From Anaerolineales bacterium UBA7227 (GTDB lineage: Bacteria; Chloroflexota; Anaerolineae; Anaerolineales; Villigracilaceae), in assembly GCA_002473085.1 (NCBI GenBank), contig DKTP01000132.1, positions 1-9,287 of the forward strand: a stretch of DNA of 9,287 bases, given 5' to 3'. The notes under the pieces are model-generated. The model had not been told where the DNA came from. It ran no database searches and saw only the letters and a list, made by a program, of their open reading frames with translations. Both the position numbers and the translations under genes were made by a program. Every line of letters begins with the position of its first letter. The first letter of the stretch is position 1. Positions 1 to 9,287 of this stretch are shown piece after piece.

Positions 1-51
1 GCCAAAGCGGAGAAGAAGCCGGCCGCGAAAAAGACCGTCAAGAAAAAATAG
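1..51 (+). CDS. C-terminal end of an unidentified Lys/Ala-rich protein (5' partial)
   Basis: The open frame entering the window reads AKAEKKPAAKKTVKKK and ends at TAG 49-51. Only 16 residues are visible and eight of them are lysine, so this is a basic, probably disordered tail. Tails like this occur on nucleoid proteins, some ribosomal proteins and topoisomerase I, among others, and nothing here separates these options. The next gene starts 64 bases downstream with its own ribosome binding site and a possible promoter, so it need not share this gene's transcript. Being a real coding end is supported by the clean stop and by the absence of another plausible frame; the function is unknown. Confidence 0.6.
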   Translation, partial: AKAEKKPAAKKTVKKK

Positions 52-53
52 AC

Positions 54-82
54 GCGACAGCGTTTCAAAAATCGAATATACT
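54..82 (+). promoter_or_regulatory. Candidate sigma-70-type promoter for the zinc-ribbon gene
   Basis: A -35-like GCGACA (54-59, four of six matches to TTGACA) and a -10-like TATACT (77-82, five of six matches to TATAAT) are separated by exactly 17 bases. Transcription would start near 89, giving a leader of about 27 bases that contains the AAGGAG ribosome binding site at 103-108. The spacing is ideal but the -35 is weak, so this is a pattern match and not proof. Confidence 0.35.
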
Positions 83-115
83 TGAGCCATCACCATCATT
101 TCAAGGAGTAATCAA

Positions 116-424
116 ATGGATATCACTTGTTGGAATTGCAAAACCGTCGCCAAATTGGACAAGGCCGCCGTCGAGGCCGCCATCGCTCAAATGGACACGA
201 CCAAACTGGGGTTCTACGACGTGGCCTGCGCTTCGTGCGGTAAATCGAACCGCACCACCCGCGCCGTGTTCGAAGCCGCGTTGAAAGACCTCATGACGCC
301 GGTATTGACCAAGCGCGAGATCAACGAGCAGGCCAAGAAGGCCCGGGCCGCGAAAGAAGAGGCGCAGAAAGAGAAGGCCGCCATCAAGGAAGCGGTTCGG
401 AAGAAAGCCGGGAAGAAGGGATAA
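116..424 (+). CDS. Small zinc-ribbon protein with a basic helical tail, function unknown
   Basis: This 102-residue protein begins at ATG 116, seven bases after a strong AAGGAG (103-108), so the start is well supported. Residues 5-8 (CWNC) and 38-41 (CASC) form two CxxC knuckles 29 residues apart, the usual layout of a structural zinc ribbon. From about residue 66 to the end the sequence is rich in Lys, Ala and Glu, with heptad-like spacing suggesting one long charged helix that ends in KKAGKKG. No signal peptide or membrane segment is seen, so it should be cytoplasmic. A zinc ribbon plus basic tail would suit nucleic-acid or ribosome binding, but that is inference; I do not recognise a named family. 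Its stop codon overlaps the presumed start of the HAD gene, so the two are likely co-transcribed. Confidence 0.85.
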   Translation: MDITCWNCKTVAKLDKAAVEAAIAQMDTTKLGFYDVACASCGKSNRTTRAVFEAALKDLMTPVLTKREINEQAKKARAAKEEAQKEKAAIKEAVRKKAGKKG

Positions 425-429
425 TCATT
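416..429 (+). promoter_or_regulatory. Translation start region of the HAD gene with no standard start codon
   Basis: The end of the zinc-ribbon gene supplies a Shine-Dalgarno-like AAGGGA (416-421). Its stop TAA (422-424) overlaps ATC (424-426), followed by ATT (427-429). The arrangement TAATC looks like the common TAATG stop-start overlap with one base changed. ATT lies six bases after the GGG and would also be well placed; ATT is a known rare start codon, as in infC. No ATG, GTG or TTG occurs in this frame between here and HAD motif I. Confidence 0.5.
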
Positions 430-1041
430 TCCGCTTCAGTCAAAACGCCCCGCGCCGTCTTTTTTGACCTTGGCGGGGTCATCGTCCGCACTGAATTTCA
501 GTCGCCGCGCCAGCGCCTGGCTGAACGGCTCGGCATGGAATATGAAGACCTCGTGCGGCTGGTTTTCGAAAGCGAGACCAGCCGCACGGCTTCGCTTGGC
601 GACATCACGGAAGAGGCTCACTGGAAGGCGCTTGCGCGCCGCCTCAATCGTCCGCGTGAGGCGAACGCGCTCCGCGACGAGTTCTTCGCGGGGGACGTGG
701 CGGACCACGTCCTAATTGACTTCATCCGCTCGCTGCGGCCGCGCTGGAAGACCGGGCTGATCTCCAACGCCTGGTCAGGAATGCGTGCCTACATCGCCGG
801 GAAAAAATTCGACGACGCCTTCGACCATCTTGTCATCTCAGCCGAAGTGGGGATGGTGAAACCGCAGGCAGGCATCTACCTCCACGCGCTGGGGCAGCTC
901 GGCGTGCAGCCGGGCGAGGCGATCTTCGTGGATGATTTCATCGAAAACGTGGATGGCGCGCGGGCGGTCGGCATGACCGCGATCCATTTCAAGGATACGC
1001 GGCAGGCCATTCGAGAAATTGAAGAATGGCTGGCCGCCTGA
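424..1041 (+). CDS. HAD-superfamily hydrolase (subfamily IA, YihX-like), probable phosphatase
   Basis: Read from ATC 424 the product is 205 residues, normal for this family. All four HAD motifs are present. Motif I is FFDLGGV with nucleophile Asp15, motif II is SNA with Ser114, motif III is Lys146 in VKPQ, and motif IV is VDD with Asp170 and Asp171. These residues form the Mg-dependent phospho-aspartate site; residues about 25-100 would be the helical cap. Motif I has Gly at the usual second Asp, as in YihX-type glucose-1-phosphate phosphatases (DLGN), so the acid-base step may differ. The substrate cannot be told from sequence. The first in-frame ATG (535) would delete motif I and cannot be the true start, so an ATC or ATT start, or a base error, must be assumed. 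Translation is probably coupled to the zinc-ribbon gene. Confidence 0.85.
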   Translation: MISASVKTPRAVFFDLGGVIVRTEFQSPRQRLAERLGMEYEDLVRLVFESETSRTASLGDITEEAHWKALARRLNRPREANALRDEFFAGDVADHVLIDFIRSLRPRWKTGLISNAWSGMRAYIAGKKFDDAFDHLVISAEVGMVKPQAGIYLHALGQLGVQPGEAIFVDDFIENVDGARAVGMTAIHFKDTRQAIREIEEWLAA

Positions 1042-1071
1042 CGGCAGGACGCGGCATCAACCGCAAAATGA

Positions 1072-1103
1072 AGGACGGACGCTTTCACAGCGTCCGTCTT
1101 GTT
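1072..1103 (+). terminator. Probable intrinsic terminator after the HAD gene
   Basis: A perfect 10-base-pair GC-rich stem is formed by GACGGACGCT (1074-1083) and AGCGTCCGTC (1089-1098) around a five-base loop. A G-T and an A-T pair extend it outward. It is followed by TTGTT, a short and imperfect T tract. It lies 31 bases after the HAD stop, the expected place. On the - strand the same stem is followed by CTTCATTTT, so it could also stop leftward transcription coming from the tRNAs. Confidence 0.65.
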
Positions 1104-1203
1104 GCGCGAAGTCAAAGCGACGTCCTCTAACGTTGTCCTTGCGCCAGAGAGCGCAGACTATTTTTCGTGGTTCTTCCGTTTTTGACGGGAAATTTCCTTT
1201 TAA

Positions 1204-1286
1204 CACGAAGGGTCACGAAGTCTACAAAGGAAAATCTTAGGAAATAGGCACGACTTCACCCTTTGAGCGCCTTTGCGCTCCTTTGT
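1204..1286. repeat. Dispersed intergenic repeat, copy 1 (CACGAAG/ACAAAGG/CCTTTGT words)
   Basis: This AT-richer stretch contains CACGAAG twice (1204-1210, 1214-1220), GAAGGGT (1207-1213), ACAAAGG (1224-1230) and GCGCTCCTTTGT (1275-1286). The same words recur in the same order in the gap before aconitase. ACAAAGG and CCTTTGT are reverse complements and can pair. A small hairpin GAGCG/CGCTC (1265-1280) lies inside it. Together with the HAD terminator this is all I see in the 1042-1336 gap; the short frames crossing it look non-coding. Confidence 0.5.
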
Positions 1287-1336
1287 GTTTGGCTTTTTCC
1301 CGTTAATTGCAGGAGAGCCTTTTTCATAAAACAAGG

Positions 1337-1409
1337 TGGGCCCGGTTGGATTCGAACCAACGACCAAGCGATTATGAGTCGCCTGCGCTAACCACTGCGC
1401 CACGAGCCC
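1337..1409 (-). tRNA. tRNA-Ile2 (anticodon CAU, decodes AUA after lysidine modification)
   Basis: On the - strand this 73-base sequence folds into a full cloverleaf. It has a 7-pair acceptor stem (GGGCTCG with CGGGCCC, one G-U), a 4-pair D stem (GCGC/GCGC), an anticodon stem GGCGA/TCGCT closing the loop CTCATAA, and a T arm GTTGG/CCAAC with loop TTCGAAT. The anticodon is CAU, shared by initiator Met, elongator Met and Ile2. The anticodon arm and flanks match, as I recall it, E. coli Ile2 (ileX), including the GGCGACTCATAATCGCTTGG core, so Ile2 is preferred. That reading predicts a TilS lysidine synthetase elsewhere in the genome. The discriminator is A; the next bases are CCT, so CCA is not encoded. 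Elongator tRNA-Met is the main alternative. Confidence 0.9.
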
Positions 1410-1411
1410 GC

Positions 1412-1482
1412 TATAAGTAATCAGTGTTCAGTTTTCAGTTATCAGTGACTGGCAACTGAATACTGATTACTGAACACTGGCA
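1412..1482. repeat. Palindromic heptad repeat array between two tRNA genes
   Basis: Five 7-base units of consensus NNTCAGT run from 1412 to 1446 (the first, TATAAGT, is degenerate). A single G follows at 1447, then five units of the complementary consensus ACTGANN run from 1448 to 1482 (two of them ACTGGCA). The array is exactly 35 + 1 + 35 bases. Because every unit keeps CAGT or ACTG, the arms can pair in several registers; for example AATCAGT (1419-1425) pairs perfectly with ACTGATT (1462-1468). It fills nearly the whole 77-base spacer between the tRNAs. Heptanucleotide short tandem repeats are known from filamentous cyanobacteria; relatedness is not shown. Confidence 0.85.
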
Positions 1483-1486
1483 GAGG

Positions 1487-1558
1487 AGCGGGAGACGGGA
1501 TTCGAACCCGCGAATATCAGCTTGGAAGGCTGATGCCTTACCGCTTGGCGACTCCCGC
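1487..1558 (-). tRNA. tRNA-Gly (anticodon UCC, decodes GGA and GGG)
   Basis: On the - strand this 72-base sequence folds into a cloverleaf. It has a perfect 7-pair acceptor stem (GCGGGAG/CTCCCGC), a short D stem (GCC/GGC), an anticodon stem TCAGC/GCTGA around the loop CTTCCAA, and a T stem GCGGG/CCCGT with one wobble and loop TTCGAAT. The anticodon is UCC and the discriminator base is U, as usual for bacterial tRNA-Gly. The 3' end continues CCT, so CCA must be added after transcription. It is upstream of tRNA-Ile2 in the same direction and is probably transcribed with it from a promoter just beyond 1558. Confidence 0.95.
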
Positions 1559-1567
1559 GCGGCCATC

Positions 1568-1576
1568 ATTTTACCA
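1568..1576 (-). promoter_or_regulatory. Candidate extended -10 promoter for the tRNA pair (leftward)
   Basis: On the - strand the bases read TGGTAAAAT: a TG motif, one base, then TAAAAT, which matches five of six positions of TATAAT. This is an extended -10, which can work without a good -35, and none is evident. Transcription would start near 1561, a few bases before the tRNA-Gly 5' end at 1558. Confidence 0.45.
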
Positions 1577-1585
1577 TAACTGGTC

Positions 1586-1594
1586 TGTTATAAT
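1586..1594 (+). promoter_or_regulatory. Probable extended -10 promoter for secA
   Basis: TG (1586-1587), one base, then a perfect TATAAT (1589-1594) make an extended -10. No convincing -35 is present 16-18 bases upstream. The predicted start near 1601 leaves a leader of about 14 bases that still contains the AAAGG ribosome binding site (1604-1608), five or six bases before the secA ATG. It sits back-to-back with the leftward tRNA promoter. Confidence 0.7.
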
Positions 1595-1614
1595 CTCCCG
1601 CCGAAAGGTCGAAT

Positions 1615-5640
<4,026 letters not shown>

Positions 5641-5641
5641 A

Positions 5642-6676
5642 TTGACCGTGGCCCGTTCCTTCACCGACACCGACGTATTCCGCCCCTTCCCCAAAGTGGA
5701 CCTGCACCGCCACCTGGAGGGGACCCTGCGCATCGAGACGATGCTCGAGATCGCGCGGGCGCACGCCATCACCGTGCCGGCCAGCCTGAGCGGACTGGTG
5801 CAGGTGCAGGACGGCGACCCGCAAACGTTCCAGAATTTCCTCGCCAAGTTCAACACGCTGCGACTCTTCTATCGCTCGCCCGAGGTGATCCATCGCATCA
5901 CCCGCGAGGCGGTGGAGGACGCCGCGAAGGACAACGTCCGCTATCTCGAATTGCGTTTCACGCCAGTGGCGCTTTCGCGCGCCGAGCGTTTCCCGCTGCA
6001 TGATGTGATGAACTGGGTGGCGGACAGCGCGCGCGAGGCCGCGAAAAAATTCAAAGTGAAAGTCGGACTGATCGCCTCGGTCAATCGGCACGAAAGTCCC
6101 GAACTGGCCGAGCAGGTGACGTGGCTGGCGGCGGAACACTTCAAGGACGGGATGGTCGGGATTGACCTGGCCGGGAACGAGGCGGAATATCCCGCCCAGC
6201 CGTTCCTGGGCATCTTCAAGGAAGCGCGCCAGGCGGGACTGCACACCACCATCCACGCCGGGGAGTGGGGCGGCGCGCAGAACGTGCGCGAGGCCATCGA
6301 GTCGTTCGACGTGGAGCGCATCGGTCATGGCGTGCGGACGCTGGAAGACAGTTACACGACCGCGCTGGCGAAGGAACACGGCACGGTATTCGAAGTCTGC
6401 GTCACCAGCAACATGCAGTCGGGCGTGATCCCCGCGTCGCAAAAGCATCCCCTGCCGAAAATGATGGAGGCGGGACTGAACGTCACCGTCAATTCGGACG
6501 ACCCGTCCATTTCACGCATCAACCTCAGCCACGAATACCGCGTCGTCTGCGCCGAGCTGGGCGTGCCTGTGGACGCGCTCAAGCAGCGCATCCTGGCCGC
6601 GGCGCAGGCGTCCTTCCTGCCCGAAAAAGATAAGAACGACCTGGTCAAGAGCGTCAAGAAAGAGTTGAAACTGTAG
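5642..6676 (+). CDS. add: Adenosine deaminase family protein
   Basis: A 344-residue zinc deaminase that by family converts adenosine to inosine in purine salvage in the cytoplasm. The metal and catalytic motifs are complete. His22 and His24 lie in VDLHRHLEG. His205 and the proton-donating Glu208 lie in HAGE, His229 in RIGHG, and Asp286-Asp287 in NSDDPS. Length is normal for bacterial Add. The start is either TTG 5642, one base after the secA stop, or GTG 5648. Neither has a clear Shine-Dalgarno, so translation is probably coupled to secA, and both starts leave all motifs intact. The family also contains adenine deaminases and aminodeoxyfutalosine deaminases of menaquinone synthesis, which sequence motifs alone do not exclude. 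Neighbours give no pathway hint: secA and aconitase are unrelated functions. Confidence 0.9.
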   Translation: MTVARSFTDTDVFRPFPKVDLHRHLEGTLRIETMLEIARAHAITVPASLSGLVQVQDGDPQTFQNFLAKFNTLRLFYRSPEVIHRITREAVEDAAKDNVRYLELRFTPVALSRAERFPLHDVMNWVADSAREAAKKFKVKVGLIASVNRHESPELAEQVTWLAAEHFKDGMVGIDLAGNEAEYPAQPFLGIFKEARQAGLHTTIHAGEWGGAQNVREAIESFDVERIGHGVRTLEDSYTTALAKEHGTVFEVCVTSNMQSGVIPASQKHPLPKMMEAGLNVTVNSDDPSISRINLSHEYRVVCAELGVPVDALKQRILAAAQASFLPEKDKNDLVKSVKKELKL

Positions 6677-6697
6677 CGCGAGGCGCTATCTCGCGTT
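6675..6697 (+). other. Hairpin at the deaminase stop codon, possible weak terminator
   Basis: AGCGCGAG (6675-6682) pairs with CTCGCGTT (6690-6697) in an 8-pair stem with one G-T wobble and a seven-base loop. It begins inside the deaminase stop codon. No T tract follows, so it is not a classical intrinsic terminator; it may protect the mRNA 3' end or contribute to pausing. Confidence 0.4.
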
Positions 6698-6704
6698 GCT
6701 GTCC

Positions 6705-6755
6705 ATCACGAAGACCCGAAGGGTAACAAAGGCGCTCCTTTGTACTTTTCGTGAT
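6705..6755. repeat. Dispersed intergenic repeat, copy 2, forming a nested hairpin
   Basis: This element shares with copy 1 (1204-1286) the words CACGAAG (6707-6713), GAAGGGT (6718-6724), ACAAAGG (6726-6732) and GCGCTCCTTTGT (6732-6743), in the same order. It is shorter and more symmetrical. ATCACGAA (6705-6712) pairs with TTCGTGAT (6748-6755), and inside it ACAAAGG pairs with CCTTTGT (6737-6743) around a four-base loop. It is clearly non-coding and could be a mobile or recombination-spread element. Confidence 0.55.
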
Positions 6756-6767
6756 TTTGTGATGAAA

Positions 6768-6812
6768 CCTCGCCCCGCCCTCTCCCTTTGAAGAAGGGCT
6801 GGGAATGAGGGC
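6768..6812. repeat. REP-like imperfect palindrome upstream of aconitase
   Basis: The left arm has CCTC (6768-6771) and GCCCT (6777-6781). The right arm has AGGGC (6795-6799) and GAGG (6807-6810), with GC-rich pairing between them and a central TCCCTTTGAAGA. Palindromes of the form CCCTCTCCC...GGGAGAGGG are frequent intergenic elements in many GC-rich genomes, and this looks like a decayed copy. It ends 15 bases before the aconitase ribosome binding site and would lie in the mRNA leader. Confidence 0.5.
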
Positions 6813-6840
6813 AAACATCGCCCAACCAAAGGAGTCAGCC

Positions 6841-9287
6841 ATGAACGATCTATTTAAATCCCGCGACGTATTGAAAGTGGGAAATCGGGAATACGTCATC
6901 TTTCGCCTCGACGCGTTGGAGAAGGCGGGTTTGACCAAACTGAACAAACTGCCCTATTCGATCCGCGTCGTGCTGGAAGCCGCGCTGCGCCAGTGCAACG
7001 ACAGGGAGATCGCCCAAAACGACGTGAAGAACATCGCCGCGTGGACGCCCAAAGGCGCGCGGCCGGGCATCCCGTTCCTGCCGGCCCGCGTCCTGATGCA
7101 GGACTTCACGGGCGTGCCGGCGGTGGTGGACCTCGCCGCGATGCGCGACGCGGTGGCCCGTCTCGGCGGCGACCCGAAGAAGATCAACCCGCTCGTCCCC
7201 GTGGACCTCGTCATAGACCATTCCGTGCAGGTGGATTTCTTCGCCACAGCCGACGCGCTCAACCGAAACGCCGAGATCGAATTCCAGCGCAACCGCGAGC
7301 GCTATGAATTTCTCAAGTGGGGACAGAAGGCCTTCCGCAATTTCCGCGTCGTCCCGCCGATGACCGGCATCGTGCATCAGGTCAACCTGGAACATCTCGC
7401 GCAGGTGGTGATGACGAAACAGGAGCCGGGTTCCTCGGAAGTCGTCGCCTTCCCCGACACCCTCGTCGGCACCGATTCGCACACTACCATGGTCAACGGC
7501 CTCGGCGTCGTCGGCTGGGGCGTGGGCGGGATCGAAGCCGAAGCCGTGATGCTCGGCCAGCCGATGGACATGCTCCTGCCCGACGTGATCGGGGTCAAAC
7601 TCACCGGCAAACTGAAAGAGGGCATCACCGCCACCGACCTCGTCCTCACCGTGACGCACATGCTCCGCAAAAAAGGCGTGGTGGACAAGTTCGTGGAATT
7701 CTTCGGCCCCGGCCTGGACTCGATGTCCCTGCCCGACCGCGCCACGATCGGCAACATGGCTCCCGAATACGGCGCGACCATCGGCTACTTCCCCGTCGAC
7801 GCGGAGACGCTCCGCTACATGAAGTTGACGGGACGCTCCGACGAGACCATCGCCCTGACCGAGGCCTACTGCCGCGCCCAGGGACTCTTCCACGCCGCGG
7901 ACTCGCCCGAACCTGAATTCACCGACATGCTCGAACTCGACCTCGGGACGGTCGCGCCCTCCCTCGCGGGGCCCAAACGCCCGCAGGACCGCGTCGCCCT
8001 GGACGAGATGAAGGAGACCTTCCACAAGGCGTTGACCGCCCCCGTCAAGGAGCGCGGCTTCGAACTCTCCGGCGAGGCGTTGACGCGCGAAGCCGTCTTC
8101 GGGACCAACGGCGGCTCGCAGAAGATGAAGCACGGCGCGGTCGTGATCGCGGCCATCACCTCCTGCACGAACACGTCCAACCCGTCCGTGATGATCGCGG
8201 CGGGACTGGTCGCGAAGAAGGCCGTGGAAAAAGGCCTGCATGTCAAACCGTACGTCAAGACCTCGCTCGCGCCCGGCTCGCGCGTGGTGACGGAATATCT
8301 CCAACTGGCCGGTTTGATCGACCCGCTCTCCAAACTCGGATTCAACATCGTCGCCTACGGATGCACCACCTGCATCGGCAACTCGGGGCCGCTGCCCGGC
8401 GAGGTGGCGAAGGCCGTGACCGGGTCCGACATCGTGGCGGCGGCAGTCATCTCAGGCAACCGCAACTTCGAGGGACGCGTCCACCCGCTGGTCAAGGCGA
8501 ACTACCTCGCCTCGCCGCCGCTGGTCGTCGCCTACGCCCTCGCGGGGACGGTGGACATTGACCTCGTCTACGAACCCCTCGGCGCGGACGCGAACGGCGC
8601 GCCCGTCTATCTCAAAGATCTGTGGCCCTCGCAAAAAGAGATCAGCGACATCATCGCGGCCAGCGTCAAAAACGACATGTTCACGCGGAAATATGCCGAC
8701 GTGTTCAGCGGCTCGGACATGTGGCAGGCCATCAAAGTAAAGGAAGGCGACCTGTTCGAGTGGGACGAGGCCTCAACCTACATCCATCACCCGCCCTACT
8801 TCCAGGACCTGACGCTCGACGCGGCTTCGATCCAACCGATTCGCGGCGCGCGCGTCCTCGGACTTTTCGGCGATTCCATCACCACCGACCATATCTCCCC
8901 CGCGGGCAACATCGCCATCAACTCGCCCGCCGGGAAATTCCTGCAGGAGCGCGGCGTGCAGCCCAAAGATTTCAACCAATACGGCACGCGCCGCGGCAAC
9001 GACCTGGTGATGGCGCGCGGCACGTTCGCCAACATCCGCCTGAAGAATTTGATGGTCGCGCCGAAGGAAGGCAACTGGACGAAGTACTTCGGGACGGGCG
9101 AGGCGCAGGTCATGCCGATCTACGACGCGGCGATGAAATATCAGGAAGCGGGCGTTCCCACCGTCATCCTGGCGGGCAGGGAATACGGGACAGGCTCCAG
9201 CCGCGACTGGGCCGCGAAGGGACCGATGCTGCAAGGCGTGAAGGCCGTCATCGCCGAGTCATTCGAACGCATCCACCGCTCCAACCT
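6841..9287 (+). CDS. acnA: Aconitate hydratase, AcnA/IRP type (3' end cut by the window)
   Basis: Aconitase interconverts citrate and isocitrate in the TCA cycle using a [4Fe-4S] cluster. ATG 6841 follows AAAGGAG (6828-6834) by six bases, giving a secure start. The first 815 residues are visible; AcnA is usually about 890-910, so roughly 80-95 are beyond the window. The cluster cysteines are Cys442 in TSCTNTSNP and Cys508 and Cys511 in [10 protein letters not shown]. Other signatures are VGTDSHTTM near residue 216, [13 protein letters not shown] near 307, the swivel-domain [13 protein letters not shown] (677-689) and the active-site loop [13 protein letters not shown] (779-791). Domain order (catalytic domains first, swivel last) is that of AcnA, not AcnB. 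No break is seen. AcnD-type methylaconitate hydratase is a less likely alternative. A promoter was not found; the leader holds two repeats. Confidence 0.96.
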   Translation, partial: MNDLFKSRDVLKVGNREYVIFRLDALEKAGLTKLNKLPYSIRVVLEAALRQCNDREIAQNDVKNIAAWTPKGARPGIPFLPARVLMQDFTGVPAVVDLAAMRDAVARLGGDPKKINPLVPVDLVIDHSVQVDFFATADALNRNAEIEFQRNRERYEFLKWGQKAFRNFRVVPPMTGIVHQVNLEHLAQVVMTKQEPGSSEVVAFPDTLVGTDSHTTMVNGLGVVGWGVGGIEAEAVMLGQPMDMLLPDVIGVKLTGKLKEGITATDLVLTVTHMLRKKGVVDKFVEFFGPGLDSMSLPDRATIGNMAPEYGATIGYFPVDAETLRYMKLTGRSDETIALTEAYCRAQGLFHAADSPEPEFTDMLELDLGTVAPSLAGPKRPQDRVALDEMKETFHKALTAPVKERGFELSGEALTREAVFGTNGGSQKMKHGAVVIAAITSCTNTSNPSVMIAAGLVAKKAVEKGLHVKPYVKTSLAPGSRVVTEYLQLAGLIDPLSKLGFNIVAYGCTTCIGNSGPLPGEVAKAVTGSDIVAAAVISGNRNFEGRVHPLVKANYLASPPLVVAYALAGTVDIDLVYEPLGADANGAPVYLKDLWPSQKEISDIIAASVKNDMFTRKYADVFSGSDMWQAIKVKEGDLFEWDEASTYIHHPPYFQDLTLDAASIQPIRGARVLGLFGDSITTDHISPAGNIAINSPAGKFLQERGVQPKDFNQYGTRRGNDLVMARGTFANIRLKNLMVAPKEGNWTKYFGTGEAQVMPIYDAAMKYQEAGVPTVILAGREYGTGSSRDWAAKGPMLQGVKAVIAESFERIHRSN

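Noticed and set aside
535..1041. HAD gene starting at the first ATG (168 residues)
   Set aside because: It would drop motif I with the nucleophilic Asp, while the frame stays open and family-like upstream to 424.
1291..1325. Terminator formed by GGCT and AGCC followed by TTTTT
   Set aside because: The stem is only four pairs with a loop of more than 20 bases, too weak to call.
1019..1403. Short frames in the gap after the HAD gene, including a - strand frame over tRNA-Ile2
   Set aside because: They run through a terminator hairpin, repeats and a tRNA, lack ribosome binding sites and have no protein-like composition.
1337..1409. Elongator or initiator tRNA-Met
   Set aside because: The CAU anticodon allows it, but the anticodon arm and flanks fit Ile2 better and initiator-type features (a mismatched first acceptor pair, three G-C pairs under the anticodon) are absent.
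1412..1482. CRISPR array
   Set aside because: Units are 7 bases, inverted about a centre and have no spacers; no cas genes are nearby.
6850..8304. Antisense open frame of 484 residues across aconitase
   Set aside because: It is rich in His, Val, Gly and Arg as expected from reading GC-rich codons backwards, and it opposes a certain aconitase gene.

Overview
The window reads as ordinary chromosome from a GC-rich bacterium. The best guess is Chloroflexota, class Anaerolineae. That guess rests on the very long SecA with insertions, the AT-rich dispersed intergenic repeats (CACGAAG/CCTTTGT words, a CAGT heptad array, a CCCTC/GAGGG palindrome) and the overall gene style. No phylogenetic marker was computed, so the assignment is an inference.

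Layout on the + strand unless stated. Positions 1-51 are the Lys/Ala-rich end of an unidentified gene. A small four-cysteine zinc-ribbon protein (116-424) is followed, with a one-base overlap, by a HAD-family hydrolase (424-1041). The HAD gene lacks a standard start codon where one is expected. A strong hairpin at 1072-1103 probably ends this unit. The gap 1042-1336 (295 bases) holds that hairpin and a dispersed-repeat copy (1204-1286); I see no gene in it. Two tRNA genes lie on the - strand: tRNA-Gly(UCC) at 1487-1558 and tRNA-Ile2(CAU) at 1337-1409. The spacer between them is almost filled by an inverted array of ten 7-base units. A compact 56-base gap (1559-1614) appears to hold back-to-back extended -10 promoters, one firing left into the tRNAs and one right into secA.

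The main rightward genes are secA (1615-5640, 1341 residues), an adenosine deaminase family gene (5642-6676) starting one base after the secA stop, and an AcnA-type aconitase (6841 to the window end, truncated by the window). The 164-base gap before aconitase carries a hairpin, a second copy of the dispersed repeat and a separate REP-like palindrome.

The genes serve unrelated housekeeping roles: preprotein export, purine salvage, the TCA cycle and decoding of Gly GGA and Ile AUA codons. I found no convincing new multi-gene system. The points most worth a second look are the enlarged SecA with changed helicase motifs, the heptad palindrome between the tRNAs, and the HAD gene's apparent ATC or ATT start.
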